Positions 36,829-48,646 of a stretch of 64,000 nt of DNA are shown one piece after another. The stretch lies in contig NC_044557.1 of assembly GCF_007565055.1 (NCBI RefSeq), positions 78,626,595 through 78,690,594 on the forward strand, written 5' to 3'. This DNA is from Rhinopithecus roxellana. Taxonomy: Eukaryota; Chordata; Mammalia; Primates; Cercopithecidae. The notes below the pieces were generated by a model that ran no database searches, was not told where the DNA came from, and saw only the letters and a program-made list of their open reading frames with translations. Position numbers and translations under genes: made by a program. The number at the start of each line of letters is the position of its first letter. Position 1 is the first letter of the stretch.

Positions 36829-37121
36829 TTTTTTTTTTTTTCTTTTTGTTTTTGAGACAGACCCTTCCTCTGTCGCTCAGGCTGGAGTGCAGTAGCGCAA
36901 TCTTGGCTCACTGCAACCTCCGCCTCCCGGATTCAAGCAATTCTCTGCCTTATCCCCCCGAGTAGCTGGCATTATAGGCGCCTGCCACCATGCCTGGCTA
37001 ATTTTTTTGTATTTTTAGTAGAGACAGGGTTTCACCATCTAGCCAAGCTGGTCTTGAACTCCTGACCTCGTGATCTACACGCCTCGGCCTCCCAAAGTGC
37101 TGGGAGCCACCACTCCCAGCC
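36829..37121 (-). mobile_element. AluS-type, antisense, with small head deletion
   Basis: Full dimer except for loss of about 12 bp near the 5' head (GTGCTGGGAGCCACC, where ATTACAGGCGTGA should be). Divergence moderate. Confidence 0.93.
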
Positions 37122-37257
37122 TAGTTTTTCCTTTCATACTAAAATTAGAAATTCCTATTGCACAATAATTTGTATGGTCAACCTAGATCTAAGTGAGTTT
37201 AAAAGTGAAACATGAAATACAGGAAAAATAATTAGAAACGGCTGCAAGTTGGATCGA

Positions 37258-37300
37258 GTGTTTTTGTGTGTGTGTGCGTGTTTGTATGTGTGTGTGCTTA
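37258..37300 (+). repeat. GT-rich microsatellite
   Basis: Interrupted (TG)n: GTGTGTGTGTGCGTG then TATGTGTGTGTG. Confidence 0.85.
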
Positions 37301-37554
37301 ATTTTGGTTTTGTTTTGATTTGTTGTTTGTCTTGAATTGATGTAGTGTTACTTAGAAAAAATTAGGTTGGGTCTTTGAGGAATACTAAGATACATGCAAG
37401 AAAGATTAGAATAAAGTAAAAAGCTGTATCCCAGGGAGTAAAAATTACATGTGATAAACCTCACCACTCTTAGAAGACTGGTTATATTTGAAAAGTGGTA
37501 AAGTCAATGGAGGTAGAATAGTTAGTATGCATAGGAGGAAGTAATGGAAAATTA

Positions 37555-38000
37555 AACTGAACACGTACATTGAACTGAACGTGTACATTAAGACAACTGT
37601 GCGTTACTTAGAGCAATAAGAAGCTGCTTACAATTTGTATGAAAAAAAGAACAATCATCATAATCATTTCTTTTTTTCATCTTAATATTGATAAATTTAG
37701 CAACTATGGGGACTGTGCGTTGGAATGTGCAGAAAACCGATGTCTATGATCAGGCAATATAAGCGACTCTTACAAAATTCCAAGAAAGAGATTATGTAAT
37801 GATTACACGACCTCACAGTGGCAACAACTCCAGTAAGAAAAATCCCAGTTTAAAAGACACTTAAATATAGAATTTACGCGATAAATTCCGTGTCCGATTG
37901 ATTGGTTGTAGGAAAATGTGGAAAGTCATGTAATAGGGAAGAGATTTCAATAATGGCTGCCGTGTCGAGCTTGGTTGTGCTCCGCAGTAGTGACCAGCAA
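37555..38000. promoter_or_regulatory. CpG-retaining unique segment, candidate regulatory element
   Basis: Non-repetitive sequence with about 14 CpG dinucleotides by eye in roughly 440 bp at only about 40% GC, near the count expected without CpG loss. It includes TTTACGCGATAAATTCCGTG, an inverted CCAAT (GATTGATTGG) and AATGGCTGCCG, which is close to a YY1 site. It starts with an 18-bp tandem pair (37555-37590). No splice-bounded frame was recognised. The role is inferred, not shown. Confidence 0.35.
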
Positions 38001-38217
38001 ACTGGTCTCTATATATGTCCTAAGTGCTCAAAATCTTTACATTAATATTTTAAGCTAATCAATTTCCATATATACAAAATATATTTGTACTATATCCTAA
38101 AATGGATATGCTTGAGAATGTACCTTTAGCTCACTTTTCTTCTCCAGTTTTAAGGAGGAAGGAGCGTAACCATCTTGCACACAGTAGGCTGTTACTCTTG
38201 CACATTGCCCAGTTTTA

Positions 38218-38550
38218 TTTATGTGTGTATGTATTTATTTATTTATCATTATTATTATTATTGTTGTTGAGACAGAGTCTCTCACTGTCGCCTGGGCTGG
38301 AGCGCATTGGCTCGATCTCGGCTTACTGCAACCTCCCTTCCCGGGTTCAAGCGATTCTCCGGCCTCAGTCTCCCGAGTAGCTGGGATTACAGGCGCCCTC
38401 CACCACGTCCAGCTAATTTTTTTGTATTTTCAGTAGAGACGGAGTTTCACTGTGTTGGCCAGGCTGGTCTCGAACTACTGTCCTCGTGATCCACCCGGCC
38501 TGGCCTCTCAAAGCGCTAGGATTACAGGCATGAGCCACTGCGCCCTGCCC
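38218..38550 (-). mobile_element. Alu, antisense, with A-tail-derived microsatellite
   Basis: Target duplication ACATTGCCCAGTTTTA (38202-38217) and ATATTGCCCAATTTTA (38551-38566), 14 of 16. The tail at 38218-38262 has become ATTT, ATT and GTT units. Frames reading Tyr/Leu/Ile-rich peptides come from this tail plus Alu. Confidence 0.94.
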
Positions 38551-38569
38551 ATATTGCCCAATTTTAAAT

Positions 38570-39380
38570 TGCCCTTGTTACCAACCAAAAGGGGAAGATA
38601 CAAAGGTTTTCACCTGAATGGGCACTAATACAAATGCAAAATAATTTTCAGTTGAAAATTTGCACTACTTGGTGTTCAATAATGTTAAAAGAGGAATAAT
38701 GGAAGCAATGGAAGTAATAAAGATTTAAAAGATGTTTGATGACAAACATTATGTAATTTTGAACATAAAACTTGGAATGAATTGAAAGTATCAAGTGACA
38801 TTTCTCTAAAAGTTCTTTTTTCATTCTTGTATAATTATTTATGTGAATGTTTTCCATATTTTAAGCTATAAGAAACAAAAGTAGGAATGGAAAACTCAAT
38901 TCTATCTTGCAATAAGTAAAGCCCATCCATGGAGTCATAATTCTAAAAAATAAAGGAACAGACCCATCTATTTTGTTAAACTATATACTATCAAACGTAC
39001 TATATTTAAAATTTATCAGTAAAATTTGTTAGATATTGTTGTTTTGATCCAAAACAAATAAAAAATACTCAATTCAAAATAAAATTGTAATACTTAGATT
39101 TTTACAGCTGCAAAATTGTTTTTAAAAATTTAAATTCTCACACTCAATTTTTTAATGCAAAGAAGTATAAAAGGTGAGCAATAAAATAATTTCCAGCATA
39201 CTATTCATTACATTAAGAAAAAATTTGTCAGTGGAAATTGAAATGGAAATCTCAGTTCAAGATGGAAATAGAATAATCTAAAGTTCTGTATATTCATTAA
39301 GCATGAGTTTTTTCTTATATTTTAAAAAGGATTATGATAGTAATCATAATATCTACCACTTCTAAAGTGTTTCCTTTGTT
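38570..39380. other. Unique AT-rich sequence
   Basis: No exon or assignable repeat seen. Confidence 0.5.
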
Positions 39381-39384
39381 CCAG

Positions 39385-39605
39385 GAAGCTTTCTAAGTCC
39401 TTTACCTTCTAAGTGCTTTGCTTGTATTATTCATTTACTTTCTCACATACCTCTATGAGACATGTTCTATTATTATTCTAACTTTTAAAAAGGAAACTGG
39501 TGCACACAAAGTTTATATTGTCACAGGTATTATTAGAATTGCTAAGTGTAAACCCAGACAGTCTGACCCCATAGTCTTTCCTCTTACCCACTCTGCTGAA
39601 CGAAT
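39385..39605 (-). mobile_element. MIR, antisense
   Basis: CCTCTATGAGACATGTTCTA, TTATTATTCTAACTTTTAAA, AGGAAACTGGTGCACA and CCCAGACAGTCTGACCCC are the reverse of MIR's core in order. Near full length. Confidence 0.8.
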
Positions 39606-39609
39606 GGAG

Positions 39610-40710
39610 TGTCGAATAAATCTATTTACATTTATTTGAATACATACAATTTTTGAAACATACTTTTAAAAGTTCAAAATTTACAGAAATTTCCTGGACA
39701 ATTATAATTTCCAGTTATTTAAAATTATGCAACATTTTAGTTATTATTCTAAATATATGTAAAGGGGTAATTTTTTCTAAATTATTTATGGCATATACAG
39801 GAAGTATCTTTGAATTATTTTGAGGTATAGTGTTATGCCTCAACATGAGTGATTGAAAATCAGACTGACAATATAAAATTTGCTATTGAATGTATGTGCA
39901 GGACTAATCACTTTCTATTTATATGTCTTTTGACAATTGAGTTTTTTAGATTAAAAAAGGAAGAAAATAAAAGGAAACTTATTTGTGAGAAAATAACTCA
40001 AATTTAGATATATCTGGTTTGAGACAAATATAATGTGCCTCATAAATTTGGAAACATGGACCTTGACTTTTGGTGACTGATTCTTTCAAGCTGAATTTAG
40101 ATATCACTCAGTGAGGATTTCTCTTCTTGACCACTTTAGTCAAAATTAAGTTTAAGCTTCCTTCTCATTGTCAACACATCCCTAATGCCTTTTACCCTGA
40201 AACATTATTATTCATTTAATCCTTACCTTAAGCAGACTGAGTCCCTTAAGGGCATGAAAGGTATCTTGATTCACGTCTGCAACGCATGGTTCCTCACACA
40301 GGCACTATCAGAAATGAACACCTCCGGAATATATAGTAAATTGGTTAATCAGTTTACAAATCCTGTTGAGCTACAAGAGTTAATAACTTTACCCAGTGAA
40401 ACATTATGGAAGCTAGAAAAAAAAAAGAAAAAAAAAAAAGCAATGGTTCTATATGAGGAAATCTCATATAGCGATTTAAAGCTTCTGTGTTAAATGCATC
40501 AAAAAATTTCATTTTTTAACAGTAGCACAATTAAAATGTTATCACTTTCTGTTGGTGCCGCAACTCTGTTTTTATTTGTAACATGAAAATAATTAAAAAA
40601 CGGCATTTGACATTTAGTCTTGTATGGGAAAATGGCAACTTGAAAAACCACGTGGTAATAGGTTACAGAGGCAGTACAGGAATAGGAGCAAAATTGTGAC
40701 TTCAAATTTA
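39610..40710. other. Unique AT-rich sequence
   Basis: No gene seen. The 102-codon frame at 40185-40493 ends in a poly-Lys from an A-rich run and has no recognisable domain. Confidence 0.5.
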
Positions 40711-40714
40711 TATA

Positions 40715-40905
40715 ATATTCACTGCAAACTCCATGACCTTGGCCAGATTATCTTAATCTCTTCATTTTGAGGCTCATTAACTTTAAACTGGAATTCTAAG
40801 AGTACGTAGTTCATAAGGAGAGTAAAAGTATTAAGTAAGTTACGTGTAAAAGTGTGGCGCAAGGAGCAGACAGATAATAAATGTCTGTTACTGTCTACCA
40901 GTTTG
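40715..40905 (+). mobile_element. MIR
   Basis: CTCCATGACCTTGGCCAGAT, TTAATCTCTTCATTTTGAGG, ATAAGGAGAGTAAAAGTATT and AGATAATAAATGTCTGTTA follow MIR's order on this strand. Confidence 0.7.
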
Positions 40906-40909
40906 AAAA

Positions 40910-42425
40910 TTTGCAAAGAAGAGAAAAGAAATGCTAAAACTTTTTCCAAGTTATATTTCAGCATCTATTGGTGCTCATGTTAGTTAAACGTTTACTCGGT
41001 ATTAAACGAGCTGAATTCCAAGGAATTTCTACATTCCTTTGCTTTGATTTCTTTGCCTTTCAGTGATAAAAGCTGGTGTTTGCAAATCTAAAATGCCAAA
41101 CTAATAGAACATCTACTAGTATTGAGTAGTTCTTCTGTATTTTTTAAAGTTTATTGATTGCATACATCCCTCAAATCAGTAAACTGCAGGTGTAGATGTA
41201 TTTATTTAGTAAGTATGTATAGATCAGCACTGCATCACTTGGTGAAAATTGAACTTGTTTAGGAAGATTATCCTGCTTTAGAATTGCTGTCCATACTGGC
41301 TCCGTGGACTGTGTCTGCAGCTGCAAACACAGTGGCATGAAAGAATAAACTGTAATTATTTAGTGCGCCATCTACATTGCTCAGGAAGATTAGCGTTTTA
41401 AATCAGAGTTTCAGTAACTCATGCCTTTACAGTAATTTATGCTGTTGATGAACAACAAAAAGCATCCTTTCACTCTACTGTCAATTGGAGAATTGTTATG
41501 AATGAGATTTGGTTCCTGAAAAAATATATATATTTTTATATTAGATTGTAGATGATAGCTTTATTTTGTTATAAACATAGCTAAAACAGCATTTGTTAAT
41601 TTTTGTTTATTTGTGAAATATTTTTACTCATCCAGTGTTCACTTGAAGTGTAAGGTGAATGTTATGGGGCATAGAATATGTGTTTTCTTCTCATGGAACA
41701 GAGAAGATCTAGCTTGCATATGCTTTTATAGCCACAGATTCTCCTGGTATATACTAAGGAACTAAATACAGTAAAATTTCTTTTATTCGAAGAATGCTAA
41801 TTTTGAATTCATCATAATTTAGATATGTAATAGGTTAAATTTCTTTTTTAAATTTTTGTTTTGAAAGGCTGAATAAGGGTTTACACCATTAAACTCTGCA
41901 AAATTTATGGAAAGACCTTTTTCTAAGAATATTAATGCAAAATATGATTGGAAAGTATATATATAAGTTGCATAAAAGTTTTTAAACACCTTTCCTTTCT
42001 AGACATTTACATAAGAATTAGAAGCAACATTTTTTAATTTTTATAATTATAAAGTTTTACACTGATTGAACAAACATTATGTTAGATGACATGTTTTAAT
42101 GCTTTATGTGATTGCCATATTTAATCTTCTCCAAAATGGGCTACTTCTTGTCAGGACAATATTTTTATTTATCCTTATTCTTCTCTCCAGGTTTAGCACT
42201 TACATTTTCATTTAATAAATATTATTTCTTCTAAGACCTCTGTATCGTGAATATCAGACTGAGAAATGATAAACTTGTGAAAGATCATGCTACAAATAAA
42301 AGTTGGAAATTGGGTTTGTCCCAAACAATCTGACCTAAGAGTCTGAACTCTTAAAGACTTATATCTAACAAAATATTTACACCTGTAAGTGCTAGTAATT
42401 TGTTTCCTCAGTACAATTTCTATTT
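40910..42425. other. Unique sequence, part of it possibly conserved
   Basis: No gene seen. 41270-41480 is less AT-biased than its surroundings, contains CTGCAGCTGCAAACACAGTG and TGTAATTATTTAGTGCGCC (a homeobox-type TAATTA core), and matches no repeat I know. Confidence 0.4.
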
Positions 42426-42427
42426 AG

Positions 42428-42660
42428 AGTCTAGGAGTTCAAGACTAGTCTGGGCAACATGGCAAGACCCTGTATCCACAAATAATACAAAAAATTAGCT
42501 GGGTGTGATGGTGTGCCATAGTCCCAGCCAGTCAGGAGGCTAACGTGAGATCACTTGAGCCCAGGAGGCAGAGGTTGTAGTGAGCCGAGATTGCACCACT
42601 GCACTCCAGCCTGGGTGACAGAGGGAGACCTGTTTCAAAAAAAAAAAAAAAAAAAAAAAA
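42428..42660 (+). mobile_element. AluJ-type, 5'-truncated
   Basis: Starts at AGGAGTTCAAGACTAG in the left arm; right arm complete; A24 tail at 42637-42660. Old, with many substitutions. Confidence 0.92.
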
Positions 42661-42677
42661 GACTAAGGCAGCTCTTT

Positions 42678-42800
42678 TTTTCTTGCTGTGTGACCTTGGG
42701 CAAGTTACTTGTTACTTATGCTCTGTTTGCTTACAACAGTACCTACCTGTGGTATATTATAATGAAAACATCCTTTAACCAAACTCTTAGGGAAAGAAGG
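42678..42800 (+). mobile_element. MIR fragment
   Basis: CTTGCTGTGTGACCTTGGGC, AAGTTACTTGTTACTTATGC and CAGTACCTACCTGTGG are the MIR core. Confidence 0.8.
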
Positions 42801-44097
42801 TGATCCTGAAAAGAGGGAATTATTATTTTTGCTCTTCCTATTCTACGTGGTGTTACATTAGGATTTGTTACATATGAAATGCAGAGAAAGTTATTAAACA
42901 GTATTCAGGTTCTGCCTATGCAAAATATTTATAGTTATGTGGCAGGACAGTTGTCCCCAAGCTACATTGGTTGTCTTGAGAGATAATCATGCTAATTGCT
43001 AGTATTTTCCCCCATCAGCTCTGAATAATCTACTCTATATAATTTGTCATAAAGAATAATCTTACTTTGTCTGTGATAGCTATGCAAGCTCTATATTTTA
43101 GAAAGACATATCTGTTTAGAAAAATATTATGGAAAATATGAAAATCTATAAAGAAAATACAGCCGGTCATTTTAATGTCACTTTCAGACATTGTTTACTA
43201 AGCTTACCCAAGAGTTATTTCATATTCTAGGTAATTTTACCTATAATTAATTTTGTGATTTAACATTTGAATAATCTATAAATTTATATGATAACTTGTA
43301 AATTTGTGTTTAGTAGAAAAGCTCTCACCAAAGACTTTTTGTTCTGCTTTGTTTTATTTTTGCCCTCTTATAGGACCGATTTTGTATTTAGCGATTGTTC
43401 TCCAACAATACTCTTTTTCAAAATAAGAATAAAAACCCAGTCCCTTGAAATGTTTTCTTTTTAACCGGTTTCATCATTTCCTATTTCCCTTGTTAATTGA
43501 TGCATTAAATAAAGTCTTTGATATGTATTTATTCATACATGTATGAGAGTCATGCTTTAACTTTTTAAATACTCTTTTATAAACATGAAATGTAATGTGC
43601 CAATGCCCTTTAGTGAAGACTACCAGGTATACACGTGTAGGTGAATTAGTTGGATTTATTATTTATTGCAATAAGGGATAATGCACACCTTGGTTATGTG
43701 TGGGACATTTCAATGAGAGAGTGATGATACAAATAACTTAATATGATTTGAGCTTTGTTAGGTAAATTTGGAAGTGTTAATGAAGCAGGGGTACTGGATT
43801 GGATACTGCCAGGAAACAAGTAATTTTATGATTGAGTGTCTTATTGGATCTTATTTAAGAGGAAGGAAAAATAGAATGAGGTTAAAACTATAATTAAAAA
43901 GAAGCAGCAACAGTCACTCATATTAGCCAGTATGGAATACATTCCGACTTTTGTTTGTTTTGTACAGTTAACTTGTTTTTGTCTGGGCTTACAAAAGGTT
44001 ATGAAGTGTTCTGATTTTTTTTTTTTTTTTTTTTTTAGTTTCCAGATGTCAGAGTTGCCCTTCTCTTTTTCAACAGAAACAAAACAATAGCAACAAC

Positions 44098-44110
44098 AAA
44101 AACATCATCG

Positions 44111-44141
<31 letters not shown>

Positions 44142-44151
44142 CGTCATTATC
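44098..44151 (+). repeat. (CAT)n trinucleotide repeat
   Basis: About 17 units of ATC/CAT with a few interruptions (CGT, CAC, TAT). Confidence 0.93.
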
Positions 44152-44575
44152 CACTTCTTTCTGACCCAGGGATTTGTGGGAAAAAGAAGGAAGAGGACCA
44201 ACATAGTTTCACTCTGTATTTCTTTTCTTCCAAAATTTATACATGTTGTTCATGTATCTCTGGCTAATTATTTTTAATGAAATGCAATATTCCTTTCCAT
44301 AATATTGCAACTTTCTTATACATTCTCTTGCTGATGGACATTTAGATTACCTTATGTTTAATTATTACAAATGATTTGTCTTAAAATTTCTCCTGTACTC
44401 AAATAAAGAGATTTTTTTAGATTGCATATACACCTACCACTAGGTTATAGAGAATGCATGCATGCTTTCAAATTTACTAGAAATGAAGAAATTACTTATC
44501 AAAATGCTTTTATTATTTTGAATCCTATCACTGTAATATAATTTCTATTTGTTTCATATGTTTATTCTATTAATG

Positions 44576-44627
44576 TTCATATTACCAGATGCTTGCATGT
44601 TTTCATATTACCAGATGCTTGCATGTT
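44576..44627 (+). repeat. Perfect 26-bp tandem duplication
   Basis: Two identical 26-bp copies (44576-44601 and 44602-44627) containing ATTACCAGATGCTTGCATG. No mismatch, so recent. Confidence 0.96.
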
Positions 44628-45459
44628 AAAATCTTAATCTGATGATATCTTAGTGTTTTTCCTACAAAAGTATTTGCAGAAAGTTTCCTTTACCATGTCT
44701 AGAGATGAGAAAAAAATGTATAAATAAATGTCCTGCATTCACCTCTGTTTCATAGTTTGAACGCAGATGACTCATAAGCTATCTCTCTTTCAGCCTTAAT
44801 TCAAGCTAAACTATTTTTCCCCAAGCCATAAGCCCATGGTCACTCTCTGAAGCAACTTGCACAGCTCAATACAAAATAAACAAGAACTTTGTTTTTGTTT
44901 TTATTTTGAGAGGGGAAGCAGATTAGTCCTATTTTTGTCCCAAAATAAATAAATAAACAACAAATAAAATAGATCGAAATGTTGTTGAAGCCTAAAGATG
45001 TAAGAAATAAAATTGCTTGTAATATTATATCCAAAGAATAAAATGTTTAAAACACCTGTTAGCTGATTTTTACATTTTCTCATGAGTAACTATCTGTAAT
45101 TGATCTTTAAGTAATGAAAATCATATTAAATTTAGTTTCATTTGTTTTGCCATAATGTTTTTAAAGGACTTTATCAAAAATTCTTTGCGCTGAGAAAACA
45201 AGACAAGCTCTACTGGGTATGATTAAAAGCAGAATACGGTAACTCATTTTGCTTAAGAAGGATGATTTTAAAAGATTGTCTTCTTATGTCATTCATTTAC
45301 TTTTCTTTGATGCAAAATTTTGTGAAAAAGAAAAACTTAAGCTTCCCAATAGAAGTAAACTCTGAAAATGGCATCCATAGTTCTATGATGTTTGGGGTAG
45401 TTTTAAAACTTTCAGAATTTTTTCATATAACATAGAAGCTTCTAACTTTTTAGTAAAGC

Positions 45460-45900
45460 CTTTAGGGCTCTGCTTGTCTGGCCTCAGAGCCTGCTTCTCA
45501 GACCTCAACTCACATATTCTTTCCCCACTCATAAAATGCTCCAGTCACATTCAATGTTGATGAACGGGTTTCCATTTCTCATCTATCACAGTATTTTCTC
45601 CAGTACAGGTCCTGTGCATGTATTATATATTTTTCAACTGTTTTTCTATGCAGCTTTTGCCTAACCAGCACCCACCTTTTTAAATTTGGATCTTTGTAAA
45701 AATGTTACCACCTCATCAAAATTTTGCCTGCCTTCTCCAGTCAAAGAAGCAGTCACTCTTTCACATGCACCTTAGTTTATTTCTGTCATGGTCTGATGTA
45801 TTTCATTGATCCTAGGATGTCAAAGACAGTAAGAGACACTGTTATTTTATTAAACACTGAGAAAGAAGAAAATCACTGTCAATTTATATCACAACGCTGT
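45460..45900 (+). mobile_element. L2 (LINE-2) 3' region remnant
   Basis: GCTTCTCAGACCTCAACTC, ACTCATAAAATGCTCCAGTC, AATGTTACCACCTCATCAAA and ATTTTGCCTGCCTTCTCCAG follow the L2 3' region. Diverged. Confidence 0.5.
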
Positions 45901-46689
45901 CTTATCACTTAGATGTTGTATTTTTGAAATAGCTTCTTTAGAATTGGTTATAGATTTTTTCACATATATTACTTCTTTCCTCATTTTTAGATATTGAAAT
46001 ATAATTTATACTGTATGCATGCAATGTTAGTAATGTACATTCCTTAATGAATTGCAACAATACATACAACTATGTGCAAGTCCATATGTGTGTGAAATAT
46101 GACAACCAAATCACAATTGCTGCCTAATCAACAGAGATTTAAAAACAGAATCTCTTATAAGACACATTCTCATTTCAGAGAAGAGACAATGTAAAAGAAA
46201 ATGGAAATTTATGAAACACTGTATGTCATTATTTGATTTTGTTCATCTTTTCTTTACTTTATATTGTCTGTCTGTCTTTCTCTCACATAATCCAATCCAG
46301 AGGAATGGCATTGTCCATTTTGCTCATTACGTGGAGTGCCTAAAAACTCTTAATTATAGCAGAAAATTCATAAATATATTCAAATGAATTGATATAAGCA
46401 GTATTTCATTTCACTGGACCATGTTTACTTCTAATGATAATTTTGAAAAACATGTATGTCCAAAACTTTATGTCTCTCAACTTCTTCATTTGCAAATTTG
46501 TAACACTTAATATAACAATAGAGTATAAACTATTATGAGAAAAAATAAAAATATATGTAACTAAGTCCTTGAAAAAATTAGCTCATCTGCTTCTCAACTG
46601 TATATAGCTAATCTTACAAAGAAACCAGCACATTTAGGATAACAGTAACTGCTATAAAATGTAAACTCTGAACTATCCTTGACTTAACA

Positions 46690-47010
46690 AAATAAAAGTT
46701 TTATTTCTCATCCACATAAAGCTTACTTGGGGGCCTCAATGGGAGTGAGTGGAAGACCCAGATGGTTGGAAGATTTGCTCTCTGCAAATGTAGCCTCCAG
46801 AGTCTGTCTGTCAATAATCATCGAGATTACTGGAAAGACACAGAGAGGGACTGCCCAGGATGTTGTGTAGACTAGGCCCAGAAGAGTTGTTGATCTGTTC
46901 TCCCACATTCTAAATGCCAGAACTCATCACAAAACCCCATCTCTAGGCAAAGCACATAAGAAAGCAGTCTCTGGCTGGGCTGCACTTTCCTGGAACAACT
47001 CAAAAAGGGG
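46690..47010. mobile_element. Unclassified interspersed-repeat-like segment
   Basis: AAGTTTTATTTCTCATCCAC, CTCTGCAAATGTAGCCTCC and AATGCCAGAACTCATCACA give the rhythm of an old mammalian repeat, but I cannot name the family. The antisense 61-codon frame has no domain. Confidence 0.35.
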
Positions 47011-47604
47011 AACAGAAATATTCAGTGAACAGCTAGCTATATTTGCCACAAAATCATGATAAGTGTCATTGAATTTTTAAGCAAAATAATAAGTATACAC
47101 TGCAAAACTAATGTATATTGTCTTATAGTTGACAAAAATTTTATTAATTTACCTAAAGTCCTCTTTACCATCTGTTATTTTTATTGATTTTTAGAAGCAA
47201 AGTTTAGGTCAATTTTTAAACAATAATTTTATATTATAAAATTTTACTTAAATATTTCATTAATTGATACATCGTACATACTATGACATAGATAATACTA
47301 TCATATGAAATGAGTAATCCCCAGTCTGATTTTACTATAAAGAATGATATGTTCTCTTTTTACTGTACATGAAACAGAAGACAAGGTGACAGAATATTAG
47401 GAAGAATCATTCTTTTCAGTCAGGTATTTTCAGCTTCCTTGTGTCCCACTGACCATTGCAGGTACAGAGATGCTTTCGAATTCCTCCAAAAACTCATAAC
47501 TGAGTACAAGACAGATCTGTCTGATTCCAAAGCCTGAGCTTTTTTTACTAAGGTACCATTCTGGAGATAGTTTCTCAAGCATGTTTATTCTCAAGCAATG
47601 TATA
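47011..47604. other. Unique AT-rich sequence
   Basis: No exon, RNA gene or assignable repeat seen. Confidence 0.5.
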
Positions 47605-47665
47605 TACATTGTGTGTGTGTACGTGTATATACGTGTGTGTGTGTGTTTGTGTGTGTGTATGCACA
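47605..47665 (+). repeat. (GT)n microsatellite, interrupted
   Basis: GTGTGTGTGTACGTGTATAT then GTGTGTGTGTGTTTGTGTG. Frames on both strands across it are repeat translations. Confidence 0.92.
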
Positions 47666-47751
47666 CGTTTTTGGTTCAACTGGTGAAAAGTTACTCTTTC
47701 ACTCTGGTTAGACACAATATAAAATTAAATATGCACACAGGTAGATGTTTA

Positions 47752-47890
47752 ATTTCTTCCTTCCTTCCTTTCTTTTCCTTTTTCTCTCTCTCGCCCTTTG
47801 TCCTGTTCTCTATCTCACTCCCTCCTTCCTTTCTCCCTTTCCTTTCTCTGCCATTCACTTTGCTCTCCAATTCTTTCACTTTCTTTCAGC
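47752..47890 (+). repeat. Pyrimidine-rich tract (TTCC/TTCTC)
   Basis: About 140 bp almost all C/T with (TTCC)n at the left, 90 bp after the GT repeat. Confidence 0.88.
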
Positions 47891-48271
47891 AATGTCTGTT
47901 GATATTTATTAGGTATTAGGCACTGAATAGATTCTTCTGTGCTGATAAAACACAAACATTTGTATTTTGCATTTCATATTTTTATTTGAACGCATTTTAT
48001 ATTCTGTATGTCTCATCAAATATATTTTACATCCCATATTTGTGAGATGTACACAAAAAGTCCAATGCCATAAGAAAATTACTACAAGGTTTCAATCATC
48101 ATTATTGTCATCATATGATAATTTACACTCTTCACTTCAATCTTTGATTTAGTCATTGAACACAAAGTCTTTGTATTCATGCTGTTATTTACTATCATGG
48201 GTGATTTCAACTTTCACTTTTCCAAGTCGTTTGTGCGTGGCAAGATCTTGTTGTTACAGTTATTTGCCTCA

Positions 48272-48646
48272 TGATATGGTTTGCCTTTGTCTCCACCCAA
48301 ATCTCATCATGAATTGTAGTTCCCTTAATCCCCATGCATCATGGGGTGGACCCAGTGGGAGGTAATTTTATCACCTGGGTGGTTACCACCATGCTGCTGT
48401 TCTCATGATAGTGAGTAAGTTTTCACAAGATCTGATGGTTTCATAAGGGACTTTTCCCCCTGTTGCTTGGCACTTCTCCTTGCTGCTACCATGTGAAGAA
48501 GCATGTGTTTGCTTCTTCTCCTTCTGCGGTAATTGTAAGTTACCTGAGGCCTCCCCAATGTGAAACTATGAGTCGAACCTCTTTCCTTTACAAATTACCC
48601 AGTTTCAGGTATGTCTTTATTAGCAGCATGAAAATGGACTAATACA
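48272..48646 (+). mobile_element. THE1-type MaLR solitary LTR with exact target duplication
   Basis: Starts TGATATGGTTTGCC and ends GGACTAATACA. The length of 375 bp fits THE1. Flanked by an exact 5-bp duplication CCTCA (48267-48271 and 48647-48651), the size expected for ERVL-class integrases. Intact TG/CA ends and no internal sequence, so it formed by LTR-LTR recombination. Confidence 0.95.

Larger units (their letters stand above)
42805..45450. other. Unique AT-rich sequence
   Basis: No exon recognised. Contains a T22 run near 44020, a CAT repeat, a 26-bp tandem duplication, and a weak antisense L1M-like phrase near 44330 (TTGCTGATGGACATTTAG). Confidence 0.5.

Noticed and set aside
40185..40493. 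102-codon frame as a small gene
   Set aside because: Ends in a Lys run from A-rich DNA. No domain, no Kozak-like start of note, and no supporting context.
47581..47919. 112-codon frame rich in Val/Cys and Ser/Phe
   Set aside because: Translation of the GT repeat and the pyrimidine tract.
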